DNA from: Christiangramia lutea
GTDB lineage: Bacteria > Bacteroidota > Bacteroidia > Flavobacteriales > Flavobacteriaceae
Reading direction: 5' to 3'
Assembly: GCF_022489035.1 (NCBI RefSeq)
Contig: NZ_JAKVTV010000005.1
Span: 1-64,000 of the forward strand
Length of the DNA stretch: 64,000 bases
Made by a program: the position numbers and the translations under genes
Notes under the pieces: generated by a model
What the model was told of the DNA's origin: nothing
The model's input: only the letters and a program-made list of their open reading frames with translations
Databases searched by the model: none
In this document: positions 56,617-64,000 of the stretch, in pieces
Position numbering within the stretch: position 1 is the stretch's first letter
Layout of the letters: each line of letters opens with the position of its first letter

Positions 56617-57507
56617 CTAACTACTAAACTGAGTTGAAACTTTTTCTGCTTTTTTACTTTCTGAATAATCGTAAAATCCTTCCCCAGATTTAACCCCAAT
56701 CTTTCCGGCTCTCACCATATTGGTTAATAAAGGGCAAGGAGCATATTTCGGGTTTTTGAATCCATCGTACATCACTTCCAGGATGGAGTGGCAAACATCA
56801 AGACCAATAAAATCGGCTAATTGAAGTGGTCCCATTGGATGAGCCATCCCCAGTTTCATTACCGTATCAATCTCATAAACTCCGGCCACACCGTTGTAAA
56901 GCGTTTCTATAGCCTCATTTATCATAGGCATAAGGATCCTGTTTGCAACAAATCCAGGATAGTCATTAACTTCTACCGGTACTTTATGCAGTTTCTTGGA
57001 AAGTTCCATAATGGTTTCAGTCACCGCATCACTGGTATTGTAACCACGAATGATCTCAACCAGTTTCATGATCGGCACTGGATTCATAAAGTGCATCCCA
57101 ATCACTCTTTCCGGATTAGAAACTGCAGCTGCGATCTGCGTGATCGAGATCGATGAGGTATTTGTCGCCAAAATAGTGTCTTCAGAAGTGTTTTGGTCAA
57201 GGTGTCTGAAGATCTTCAGTTTTAATTCTGTATTCTCGGTGGCAGCTTCCACCACAAGGTCTACATCGTTTACCCCTTCTGAAATTTCAGTATGGCTAGA
57301 AATATTGTTAAGAGTGTCATTTTTATCTGCTTCACTTATCTTTTCCTTTGCCACCATTCTATCCAGGTTTTTGGAAATGGTCGCTATTCCTTTTTTAAGA
57401 CTTTCCTCAGAAATGTCGATAAGTTGAACTTTGTATCCGCTTTGAGCAAAGGTGTGGGCAATTCCGTTACCCATGGTTCCGGCTCCTATTACTGCTATGT
57501 TTTTCAT
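56617..57507 (-). CDS. 3-hydroxyacyl-CoA dehydrogenase (3-hydroxybutyryl-CoA type)
   Basis: The enzyme oxidises L-3-hydroxyacyl-CoA to the 3-ketoacyl form with NAD+ in fatty-acid oxidation or butyrate metabolism. The Rossmann motif GAGTMGNGIA starts near residue 8, the catalytic-pair segment GMHFMNPVPIMKLVEII follows, and the C-terminal helical half has LGMAHPMGPLQLADFIGLD. I start at ATG 57507 (MKNIAVIGAG); a start 11 codons further (57540) would add a nonfamily tail. With that start it has 296 residues. Repeats flank it on both sides. Confidence 0.93.
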   Translation of the reverse strand: MKNIAVIGAGTMGNGIAHTFAQSGYKVQLIDISEESLKKGIATISKNLDRMVAKEKISEADKNDTLNNISSHTEISEGVNDVDLVVEAATENTELKLKIFRHLDQNTSEDTILATNTSSISITQIAAAVSNPERVIGMHFMNPVPIMKLVEIIRGYNTSDAVTETIMELSKKLHKVPVEVNDYPGFVANRILMPMINEAIETLYNGVAGVYEIDTVMKLGMAHPMGPLQLADFIGLDVCHSILEVMYDGFKNPKYAPCPLLTNMVRAGKIGVKSGEGFYDYSESKKAEKVSTQFSS

Positions 57508-57530
57508 ATTTTTATTTTTAAAGGTCTGAA

Positions 57531-57600
57531 ATTTCGTCAAGCTGAACTCGTTTCAGTTTCTCAAGAAAAGATCCTGAATCAAGTTCAGGATGACGCTGAA
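57531..57600. repeat. Palindromic intergenic repeat, REP-like (type B)
   Basis: CGTCAAGCTGAACTCGTTTCAG and CCTGAATCAAGTTCAGGATGACG form a long imperfect inverted repeat. GTCATNCTGAACTTGATTCAG-type palindromes recur between genes across Bacteroidota. This copy lies between the Gfo/Idh-type gene and hbd. Confidence 0.65.
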
Positions 57601-57618
57601 TTTTCAGAATTGTAATTA

Positions 57619-58584
57619 TTAAACATTAAAATTAGCGATCACCTGGTTGGCAACATGTAGCGCTTTAGCACCCTGTTCCATAGTGACCACAGGTTCTTTG
57701 TTATTGTTAATGGCATCGGCAAAACTTTCGAGTTCCTCCAGAATTGCGTTGTTGGGAGAAACGTTTGGATTGTCGAAATAGATCTGTTTTTTTATGCCTT
57801 CGGCATTTTGCAGGATCATGGCAAAATCATCGGGATTTTCCGGTGCATCTTTCATCTTTACCACTTCGCATTTTTTCTCAAGGAAATCAACAGAGATATA
57901 GGCATCTCGCTGGAAGAACCTCGATTTTCTCATGTTCTTCATAGAGATACGACTGGCAGTTAAGTTGGCCACACAACCATTTTCGAATTCTATCCTCGCA
58001 TTCGCTATATCCGGAGTGTCACTAATTACCGAAACACCACTGGCATTGATCTTCTTCACCTCAGATTTTACTACGCTAAGCACGGCATCGATATCATGGA
58101 TCATAAGATCCAAAACTACCGGTACATCTGTACCTCGCGGATTGAATTCTGCCAGCCTGTGAGCTTCGATGAACATTGGATTTTCAATGCGATCTGCCAC
58201 CGCCTGAAAAGCTGGATTGAATCTTTCTACATGACCAACCTGGCCTTTTACGCTATGCTTTTCAGCCAGCTCGATAAGTTCCTTTGCTTCGGCGTAGGTA
58301 TTGGTAATGGGTTTTTCAATGAAAAGATGTTTTCCAGCAGTGATCACTTTTTTCGCGACTTCAAAATGAGAAAGGGTAGGAGTTACCACATCGATCATAT
58401 CTACCTCGGCGATCAATTCATCAAGATTATCGAACATTTTATAACCAAATTCCGAGGCTATCTTTTCGGCATTTTCCTTATTGGCGTCATAGAAACCGAT
58501 AAGTTCATATTCTTCAGACTGATTTAATAGTTTAAGATGAATTTTTCCGAGGTGACCTGCACCCAGAACTCCTGCTTTCAGCAT
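57619..58584 (-). CDS. Gfo/Idh/MocA family oxidoreductase
   Basis: The 321-residue NAD(P)-dependent oxidoreductase starts AGVLGAGHLGKIHLKLL (Rossmann motif GxGxxG), has the family EKPITNTYAEAKEL lysine loop, and the HVERFNPAF segment with the catalytic His; MIHDIDAVLSVV follows. Members act on sugars, inositols or biliverdin-like compounds; this subgroup is conserved in flavobacteria but its substrate is unknown. I use the ATG at 58584, the usual family start MLKAGVLG; the upstream GTG at 58602 is weaker. It heads the minus-strand run that extends to miaA. Confidence 0.9.
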   Translation of the reverse strand: MLKAGVLGAGHLGKIHLKLLNQSEEYELIGFYDANKENAEKIASEFGYKMFDNLDELIAEVDMIDVVTPTLSHFEVAKKVITAGKHLFIEKPITNTYAEAKELIELAEKHSVKGQVGHVERFNPAFQAVADRIENPMFIEAHRLAEFNPRGTDVPVVLDLMIHDIDAVLSVVKSEVKKINASGVSVISDTPDIANARIEFENGCVANLTASRISMKNMRKSRFFQRDAYISVDFLEKKCEVVKMKDAPENPDDFAMILQNAEGIKKQIYFDNPNVSPNNAILEELESFADAINNNKEPVVTMEQGAKALHVANQVIANFNV

Positions 58585-58719
58585 ATTTTTTGCATTTTTC
58601 ACAAAAATAGCATTTTGATATTAAATACTTTATAAAATTTGGCCAAATCCCTGAGCCTATTTGCTTGGGAAAAATCAGCCTTAATGCCTAATTTTATACC
58701 CTGAAAAAAGCATACTAAC

Positions 58720-59361
58720 TTGAAGGATACATACAGACACCAGGGGAAAAGGCAGCAATTGGTGAGAACCGTAAAAAAGAAAGGGATTACCGATGAAAAA
58801 GTGCTTGCCGCGATTGGGAAAATTCCCCGTCATTTGTTCATGGATAGTAGCTTTGAAGACCATGCTTACCAGGATAAAGCCTTTCCTATTGCCGCCGACC
58901 AGACAATTTCCCAGCCATATACGGTTGCTTTTCAATCTCAGTTACTGGAGATCAAAAAGGGTGATAAGGTGCTTGAAGTGGGGACAGGCAGTGGTTACCA
59001 GACCGCGGTTCTCTGTGATTTAGGAGCGAAGGTATACAGTATAGAACGCCAGAGAGAATTATATAAAAAAACAAAAAGCTTTCTATCCAAATTAGGTTAC
59101 CGGCCTAAATATTTGAGTTTTGGGGATGGATACAAGGGGATACCGGAATATGCTCCATACGATAAGATCATAGTTACTGCCGGGGCTCCTGAAGTACCTA
59201 AAGATCTATTAAGTCAATTAAAAGTAGGAGGAAGATTGGTGATACCGGTAGGAGTAGAGGTGCAGACCATGACCTTGTTTGTAAGGAAGTCTGCTAAGGA
59301 ATTCGATAAAAAGGAATTCGGAGCCTTTAGGTTTGTTCCGTTGCTGGAAGACAAAAACTAA
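58720..59361 (+). CDS. pcm: Protein-L-isoaspartate O-methyltransferase
   Basis: PCM methylates isoaspartyl residues and starts repair of aged proteins. The 213-residue enzyme has the N-terminal LVRTVKKKGITDEKVLAAIGKIPRHLF, the AFPIAADQTISQPYTVAFQSQLL active-site loop with TISQPY, and the SAM site VLEVGTGSGYQTAVL. The start is TTG: no in-frame ATG exists between the upstream stop and residue 37. It is a single gene facing away from the Gfo/Idh-type gene. Confidence 0.95.
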   Translation: MKDTYRHQGKRQQLVRTVKKKGITDEKVLAAIGKIPRHLFMDSSFEDHAYQDKAFPIAADQTISQPYTVAFQSQLLEIKKGDKVLEVGTGSGYQTAVLCDLGAKVYSIERQRELYKKTKSFLSKLGYRPKYLSFGDGYKGIPEYAPYDKIIVTAGAPEVPKDLLSQLKVGGRLVIPVGVEVQTMTLFVRKSAKEFDKKEFGAFRFVPLLEDKN

Positions 59362-59373
59362 TGGAGTATTTAG

Positions 59374-59470
59374 TAGAGAGATCTGAGAATTGAGATCTAG
59401 GTGGTCTTAATTCGGATTAAATACTTCTGCTTTAGTCTAAAATCTCACATCTCAATTCTCTAGATATTAC
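59374..59470. repeat. Imperfect inverted repeat, MITE/REP-like (type C)
   Basis: AGAATTGAGAT (59386-59396) and ATCTCAATTCT (59449-59459) are perfect 11-base arms, extended by GAGATCT/AGATAT-like flanks, with about 50 bases between. It fills the gap between pcm and the peptidase terminator and codes for nothing. Confidence 0.5.
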
Positions 59471-59474
59471 TAAA

Positions 59475-59507
59475 AAAGAAAGCCCCGTTAAAATAACGAG
59501 GCTTTAA
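59475..59507. terminator. Bidirectional terminator between pcm and the M28 peptidase
   Basis: AAAGCCCCGTTA and TAACGAGGCTTT form a stem with one bulge, with an A run on one side and T-rich sequence on the other. Confidence 0.82.
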
Positions 59508-59527
59508 ATACTTTTTTTCGGTTTAAA

Positions 59528-60556
59528 CTATTTTCCTACTGAGGAAGAGTCATCTGCTTTATCAACTACCAGACGGGCGTCACGGTTAGCGATCTCCCAG
59601 GCCGTAAGGAATACCAGTTTAGTTCTTTTGGCTAAAAGGTCATATTCGATCTTTTCGGGTGTATCGGTATGCTTGTGGTAATCTGCATGAGTTCCATTGA
59701 AATAGAAAATGATCGGGATATTGTTCTTAGCGAAATTATAGTGATCACTTCTGTAATAGAAACGATTAGGATCGTTCTCATCATTATACTTATAATCCAG
59801 ATCCAGATTGATGTATTTTGAGTTCACCGATTCGCTGAGGTTATGAAGGTCTGTACTAAGTTTATCACTACCTATAAGGTAAACATAATTTTCGTTACCT
59901 TCATGAGCAGGATCAATTCGGCCGATCATGTCGATATTTAGATTGGCTACGGTATTTTCCAAAGGAAAGATAGGCTCATCTGTATAGAATTTAGATCCAA
60001 CCAGGCCTTTTTCTTCTCCAGTCACATTAAGGAAGAGAATAGATCTTTTTGGTGTATATCCATCTTTTGATGCCTGAACAAATGCTTCAGCAATCTCAAG
60101 TATTCCAACTGTTCCAGAACCATCATCGTCTGCACCATTGTAAATTCTTCCCTGGTCATCAATTCCTACATGATCATAATGCGAAGAGATTACTAATATT
60201 TCATCAGGTTTTTCAGAGCCTTTTAGAAAAGCGACAACATTCTCTGTAGGCTTCACATTTCCTCTGCTGAAATAGCTGGTAGGAACTTCCTGATAATAAT
60301 CATCACCTCCAATTGGTGAAGGCAGATTCAAACTTTTATACTCGTTTTTAAGGTATTCCGCAGCCTTTTTCTGTCCGGGTTCGCCGGTTTCACGACCTTC
60401 AAATTCATCGCTGGCAAAAGTGTAAAGATGTTCTTTTAATTCATCTGCAGTAATAGTATTTGCGTATTCCATAGCATCGGCGTCTTCAACTTTACCATTT
60501 TGGGCACTGCAGGATAGTAGGATGGCCGGGAAGGCCAAAACCAGTATTTTTTTCAT
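59528..60556 (-). CDS. M28 family zinc aminopeptidase, lipoprotein
   Basis: The protein is a bi-zinc M28 peptidase. Metal ligands are visible in order: SSHYDHVG (His, with Asp in YDH), GADDDGSG (bridging Asp), NVTGEEKGLVGS (Glu pair), NIDMIGR and RSDHYNFA. It has a lipoprotein signal from the ATG at 60556 (MKKILVLAFPAILLSC), so it is exported and membrane-anchored; longer starts at 60568 or 60589 only add residues before this signal. The closest role is removal of N-terminal amino acids from peptides outside the cytoplasm. Confidence 0.93.
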   Translation of the reverse strand: MKKILVLAFPAILLSCSAQNGKVEDADAMEYANTITADELKEHLYTFASDEFEGRETGEPGQKKAAEYLKNEYKSLNLPSPIGGDDYYQEVPTSYFSRGNVKPTENVVAFLKGSEKPDEILVISSHYDHVGIDDQGRIYNGADDDGSGTVGILEIAEAFVQASKDGYTPKRSILFLNVTGEEKGLVGSKFYTDEPIFPLENTVANLNIDMIGRIDPAHEGNENYVYLIGSDKLSTDLHNLSESVNSKYINLDLDYKYNDENDPNRFYYRSDHYNFAKNNIPIIFYFNGTHADYHKHTDTPEKIEYDLLAKRTKLVFLTAWEIANRDARLVVDKADDSSSVGK

Positions 60557-60753
60557 GGGATAATTCATTTTTTTAATAATTGCCGCCAAGATAGCGGTTT
60601 TGATACAAAATAGTTATAAGGGACTCATAAATATAGACCATGATGATGCGGAAAGGTTTAAAATTGAAGCAAGAGGCTAAGCAATAGAATAATTAGAGGG
60701 TATTTTTAGAAAAAAATATAGATGAAAGGATAAATTTTAAGAGTGGTTATATT

Positions 60754-61458
60754 TTATTTCACAAGCGCTTTTTCTATCGCTTCCTGTACTAAGGTTTCCA
60801 TTACTGAATATGCTTCAGAATTGGGATGCACTCCATCTTCTGAATATATCCTTTTCATACCTTTTTTATCGTCGCTCATCGAACTGAAATAATCAAGGTA
60901 AACGAGTTCATGTTCTTTGGCATAACTCTCCAGCCAAGAGTTGAGTTCCTGAATTTTAGAAACCGGTTCCAGCCCCGGACGCCAGGGATAGTCGAAGACA
61001 GGAAGTACTGAACTTAAAATCACGCTGATGTTTCTTTGCTCAGCCAGCATGACCATGGCTTTGATGTTATCACAGATCATTTTCACTGAAGCGTAGCCGG
61101 TATTCCCGGCGATATCGTTTGTACCGGCAAGGATCACCACAACTTCAGGATTCAGATCCAGTACATCTGCGGTAAACCGTAAAAGCATTTGCGGACTGGT
61201 CTGACCACCGATACCGCGGTTAAGGTATTTATTCTTTATAAAGAATTCAGGGTGGGTATTCATCCAGCCCTCGGTGATGGAATTACCTATAAAAACTACC
61301 TTAGGCCAGTTTTTATTTTTTACGATTTCCTGATTTGCTTCGCGATAATACTTCAACTGAGGCCAATCCTGTTCCATAAATTGTTTATATTCTGTATTCT
61401 GGGCATTTGAGGTGATAAAAGTAAAAATAAAAACAAGGCTGATGGCAGAGAATTTCAT
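60754..61458 (-). CDS. SGNH/GDSL-type hydrolase
   Basis: The 234-residue protein has a signal peptide (1-19) and the four SGNH blocks: VFIGNSITEGW (Ser nucleophile), GIGGQTSPQML (Gly), LAGTNDIAGN (Asn) and EDGVHPNSEAYSVM (Asp/His). The block order and length resemble platelet-activating-factor acetylhydrolase-like enzymes. It cleaves an ester bond, perhaps in acetylated sugars or lipids, in the periplasm. The substrate is not shown. It is a single gene without nearby carbohydrate genes. Confidence 0.92.
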   Translation of the reverse strand: MKFSAISLVFIFTFITSNAQNTEYKQFMEQDWPQLKYYREANQEIVKNKNWPKVVFIGNSITEGWMNTHPEFFIKNKYLNRGIGGQTSPQMLLRFTADVLDLNPEVVVILAGTNDIAGNTGYASVKMICDNIKAMVMLAEQRNISVILSSVLPVFDYPWRPGLEPVSKIQELNSWLESYAKEHELVYLDYFSSMSDDKKGMKRIYSEDGVHPNSEAYSVMETLVQEAIEKALVK

Positions 61459-61568
61459 GGATACGGTTTGGAATTCAATTTACAAAAGTAATGACTTAAA
61501 ATTTTTTCTTTTGAAATTGACTGATAAAGAGGAGGCTGGAGAAAAGCCAAAAAAAGTTTAGGATTTAG

Positions 61569-61600
61569 TTGTGGATAATTAAAAAAGCGTGTTATATTTG
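61569..61600 (+). promoter_or_regulatory. Promoter of tRNA-Ser
   Basis: TTG (61569-61571), a 21-base spacer and a perfect TATATTTG (61593-61600) fit the Bacteroidota -33/-7 pattern, 36 bases before the tRNA. Confidence 0.7.
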
Positions 61601-61636
61601 CACCCGCATTCAGCAAATAGCTGATGAGGCACTCAA

Positions 61637-61721
61637 GGAGAAATGGCAGAGTGGTCGAATGCGGCAGTCTTGAAAACTGTTGAGGGTCACACCTCCGGGG
61701 GTTCGAATCCCTCTTTCTCCG
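61637..61721 (+). tRNA. tRNA-Ser (anticodon TGA)
   Basis: The 85-base gene folds into a class II tRNA. GGAGAAA and TTTCTCC form the 7-bp acceptor stem, CTTGAAA holds anticodon TGA, the long variable arm follows (TGAGGGTCACACCTCC), and GTTCGAATC is the T loop. The discriminator is G, as expected for serine. CCA is not encoded. A promoter lies upstream and a terminator downstream. Confidence 0.97.
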
Positions 61722-61743
61722 CTAGGAATTTATCAAATTCTAC

Positions 61744-61780
61744 TAAAAGCCCGTAAACGTTATGTTTACGGGCTTTTTTG
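61744..61780 (+). terminator. Terminator of tRNA-Ser
   Basis: AAGCCCGTAAAC and GTTTACGGGCTT form a perfect 12-bp stem around GTTAT-like loop bases, followed by TTTTTTG, about 25 bases after the tRNA. Confidence 0.9.
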
Positions 61781-61842
61781 TTTTTAGAAGAATACTATTT
61801 ATTGAGTATTATTTCCATTTATTGTTAAAACTTATAAATAAA

Positions 61843-61971
61843 ATGGATAAAATCTCAACAAAACAGGCACTTTTAGATTTATTGCATGTAAATGTCCACT
61901 TACCTGAAGTAGCAAAGGACTATCCAGAATTTAAACCGAAAATTGATTTTATTTGTGAAGGAAACTTTTAA
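61843..61971 (+). CDS. Possible 42-residue small protein
   Basis: An ATG-initiated frame encodes a 42-residue peptide (starts MDKISTKQALLDLLHVN, ends FICEGNF) with an amphipathic helix followed by an acidic Pro-containing segment. It reads more like a real protein start than noise and may be a fragment of a larger gene, since a further in-frame extension upstream (61762) lacks coding character. No RBS is expected in this group. No family is recognised. Confidence 0.35.
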   Translation: MDKISTKQALLDLLHVNVHLPEVAKDYPEFKPKIDFICEGNF

Positions 61972-62241
61972 AATGAGGGTGTTCAAAAAGCTTTAACTGA
62001 TAGGGTTTTATACTTCAAACAATTTAACTATTACAGGTTTTGCTATTGTGATGAAAAAGATTAGAGTAGCTGCGACCTTGCTTACCCCTTAAAAATATTA
62101 CAACCCTACTCATAATATTTTACTTGAAAGCAAGTTCAAAACGAACCCAGCCGCCGCTAGCTCTAATTTTTTGTAATTATAAGCGCTAGGTTAAAGAGAA
62201 AGGTTTCCATTTAGTAAACGTATGGGAATTCCAATTTATCG
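61972..62241. other. Intergenic stretch with no recognisable feature
   Basis: These 270 bases between the tiny ORF and the sensor kinase contain no ORF of note, no clear promoter, and no terminator-type hairpin. Degraded coding sequence cannot be excluded. Confidence 0.5.
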
Positions 62242-64000
62242 TTATACTTCCAGCTTTAAAGTTATTCTGGTACCCTTGTTTTTTGATGAGATAACCTCTA
62301 TCGTTTCCTCTATCTTATAACCCAACAAGGCTAAGCGTTCTTTTACCAGGCTTACGCCTTTAGACTTGTGCAGAGAATTCGAGGACCCAGGAGTAAAACC
62401 TATTCCATTATCTTCGATCTTGCATAGTAGAAAATTTTCGTGCAATAGCTGAAAAGAGATCTTTAAGGTCGGATTCTTTATACTCGAAGGGAAGGCATGA
62501 ACAAAAACATTCTCTATAAAAGTCTGAAGTAACATAGTAGGAATTTTCAGCTCATATGGATCTATTGCGGGATCGGTTTCTATCATCACTTTTACCGAAT
62601 TATTTAACCGGGTATTTTCTACCCTTATATAAGATTGTAAATATTCGATCTCCTCCACAAGTAGAATGTCCTGTTTGTTGCAATGATCAAGATTTAGCCT
62701 TATCAATTTGGCGAAATCGCCCAGGAAGATCGTAGCATTGTCTATATCGCTGTCCATGATATAATGCTGAATGGAGTTCATGGCATTAAAAATAAAATGC
62801 GGATTCATCTGTGCGAGTAAAGCCTCCATTTTGGTTTCTTCAAATCGCTTTTGGATGATGCGTTTTTGCTTTTCAAAATTTCGGTGTTGCTTTATCTGGT
62901 GGCGGTAAATTCCGAAAACGATCAATAGTATACTCGAAAAGATAAGCAGGGCAAACCACCAGGTTTTCCAGAAAGGTGGAAGAATAGACATCCTTGTGAG
63001 CAACTGGGTGTATTTTAAGCCGGTGCTGGCATCAAGAATCCTAACCGAAACATTGTAACCCTTTGCTGGAAGAAAAGGCAGGAAGATCTCTGGTTTTGAC
63101 AAAGGGAGACTCCAGTCATCTTTGTCATTTAGGCGATATTGATAACTTAACTTTTCTGGATAGGGATGGGCATTCGTACTGAATTTCAGTAAAACTGTAT
63201 TTTGATCGTGCTCAAGTTCTATATTCTCTATTCCTTTAAAATCCTTTAACGGATATTCATGGTTATTAACAAAGATCTCCTTAAAATTCAATTCGTGAAT
63301 TAGTGGTTTTGTTTGGCTAAGCAAATCAAGATCAATTCTGTAAAAACCATTATTGCTTCCAATAGATAGGATATTATCATATACTTTGGCACCCAGAAAT
63401 GGTTGTTTTAAGCCCTGTTCTTCATTCAGAAAAATAAAACGCCCGTCTTTATATATGGTTAGGCCTTTTTCAGTACCAATTAAAAGGCTTCCCCGATAAT
63501 TCTCTAAAAAAGAAACTGTATTTCCCTTGATTTGTGCCCTGGGTATCTTTTTCAGAACCTTGAGGGAATCTGTATCACAAATAATATATATATCACCAAA
63601 TTCACTGGAGACAGCCAATTTATTATCAATTTCGGTAATATGCCTTAACTTGTTTTCTTTCCAGGTACCATCGTGAAGGAAGGACCTGAATGCATCATTT
63701 TCCCATTTATAAAGCCCGGAAAAGACAGATAGGAAATAAGTTTTATCATCTTTTCTTAAACTATTTACTACCATAGTTGGCGTTGTGGGATCATCCTTTA
63801 AATAGCTCTGGTATTTAAAAGCATCAAGGTTCTCATAAACTCTTACACCACCATAAGGATGAGTTTCGATAAGAGCTCCTTTTTCTGTAAAATTGATCTC
63901 TTCGGAATGTAATGGAATATAGCGCTGAAGTTTTCCTGAAGGATGGATAGCGAATATACCAACATTTGTATTTATCCAGAAATTGCCTGCGGAAACTTTT
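62242..64000 (-). CDS. LytS/YehU-type sensor histidine kinase with Reg_prop propeller, truncated by window edge
   Basis: The frame stays open from the stop at 62242 to base 64000 with no stop, so the gene continues out of the window; the ATG at 63774 is internal. Visible parts, from N to C: two-component propeller repeats (for example AGNFWINTNVGIFAIHPSG, and GSNNGFYRID further on), a Y_Y_Y domain (LSYQYRLNDKDDW), one membrane helix (about WWFALLIFSSILLIVFGIY), the His-kinase motif MNPHFIFNAMNSIQHYI with the phosphoacceptor His codon at 62797-62799, and an ATPase tail (DNGIGF, KGVSLVKERLALLGY). Such kinases normally phosphorylate a LytTR-type regulator; none follows here. Confidence 0.9.
   Translation of the reverse strand, partial: KVSAGNFWINTNVGIFAIHPSGKLQRYIPLHSEEINFTEKGALIETHPYGGVRVYENLDAFKYQSYLKDDPTTPTMVVNSLRKDDKTYFLSVFSGLYKWENDAFRSFLHDGTWKENKLRHITEIDNKLAVSSEFGDIYIICDTDSLKVLKKIPRAQIKGNTVSFLENYRGSLLIGTEKGLTIYKDGRFIFLNEEQGLKQPFLGAKVYDNILSIGSNNGFYRIDLDLLSQTKPLIHELNFKEIFVNNHEYPLKDFKGIENIELEHDQNTVLLKFSTNAHPYPEKLSYQYRLNDKDDWSLPLSKPEIFLPFLPAKGYNVSVRILDASTGLKYTQLLTRMSILPPFWKTWWFALLIFSSILLIVFGIYRHQIKQHRNFEKQKRIIQKRFEETKMEALLAQMNPHFIFNAMNSIQHYIMDSDIDNATIFLGDFAKLIRLNLDHCNKQDILLVEEIEYLQSYIRVENTRLNNSVKVMIETDPAIDPYELKIPTMLLQTFIENVFVHAFPSSIKNPTLKISFQLLHENFLLCKIEDNGIGFTPGSSNSLHKSKGVSLVKERLALLGYKIEETIEVISSKNKGTRITLKLEV

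Noticed and set aside
58096-58527. Antisense plus-strand ORF of 143 codons across the Gfo/Idh gene, and a similar one of 134 codons at 6983-7387 across icd
   Set aside because: Both are shadows of strongly conserved genes in other frames.
61569-61578. A perfect DnaA box (TTATCCACAA on the minus strand), hinting at an origin near the end of the window
   Set aside because: It is a single copy, and its TTG is the -33 element of the tRNA-Ser promoter. No cluster of boxes, no AT-rich unwinding region and no dnaN are seen.

Overview
The window reads as chromosomal DNA of a marine-type Flavobacteriaceae bacterium (Bacteroidota). It is AT-rich and carries flavobacterial hallmarks: a SusC/RagA-style TonB receptor paired with a DUF4249 lipoprotein, a giant protein ending in a type IX secretion (T9SS) sorting domain, a Bacteroidota-type RNA polymerase omega subunit, DUF4835, DUF6913-like and DUF6095-like proteins, and promoters matching the Bacteroidota -7 box TAnnTTTG. 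Gene content and style resemble Gramella/Christiangramia relatives, but the genus is an inference. Nearly all of it is core housekeeping DNA. I see no prophage, insertion sequence, CRISPR array or plasmid-type module.

Layout. 1-160: tail of an rRNA operon (5S rRNA and terminator). 0.2-5.4 kb: a lipoprotein, a TonB receptor/DUF4249/small membrane protein operon and an MFS efflux pump. 5.5-10.5 kb: a half-length DEAD-type protein, monomeric isocitrate dehydrogenase, a structured non-coding stretch with a tiny ORF, and a lipoprotein subtilase. 10.6-15.7 kb: rplS with a candidate leader, trmD, a coiled-coil membrane protein, a long GAPDH and an HtrA protease. 15.7-19 kb: dapF-GNAT-mltG and a muramidase-like protein behind a structured leader. 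19-21.6 kb: dnaA, a low-molecular-weight phosphatase and an RsmI-like methylase. 21.8-30.7 kb: a thioesterase, the minus-strand ribD-HAD-EamA-yigZ operon and the plus-strand GNAT-prmC-LOG-VOC-ligA-vanX operon. 30.7-34.8 kb: a 5'-nucleotidase split into two genes, a membrane protein, and DUF6913-dapA. 34.9-39.9 kb: bamD-rpoZ-coaBC-DUF4835-recN. 40-44.1 kb: an orphan gene, fabI, and GT2-YbbR-coaE. 44.2-46.5 kb: a two-component pair. 46.7-51.4 kb: a 1573-residue T9SS surface protein. 51.4-58.6 kb: a seven-gene minus-strand run (Gfo/Idh, 3-hydroxyacyl-CoA dehydrogenase, DUF1015, YggS, exonuclease/GIY-YIG, K+ channel, miaA) interrupted by palindromic repeats. 58.7-64 kb: pcm, an M28 peptidase, an SGNH hydrolase, tRNA-Ser(UGA), a tiny ORF, and a LytS-type sensor kinase cut by the window edge.

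Together the genes cover cell-wall synthesis and turnover (dapA, dapF, mltG, vanX-like, muramidase-like), coenzyme A and riboflavin synthesis (coaBC, coaE, ribD), replication and repair (dnaA, ligA, recN, exonuclease/GIY-YIG), tRNA modification and translation (trmD, miaA, prmC, rplS, tRNA-Ser) and envelope export (bamD, T9SS cargo, TonB receptor). No clearly new multi-gene system stands out. The best leads are non-coding: a 15-bp-stem hairpin region at 8.6-8.8 kb, a structured leader with a possible upstream ORF at 18.24-18.30 kb, perfect dyads at 40.49 and 46.50 kb, and three palindromic intergenic repeats within 3 kb. The orphan protein at 40.0-40.4 kb is the main coding lead.
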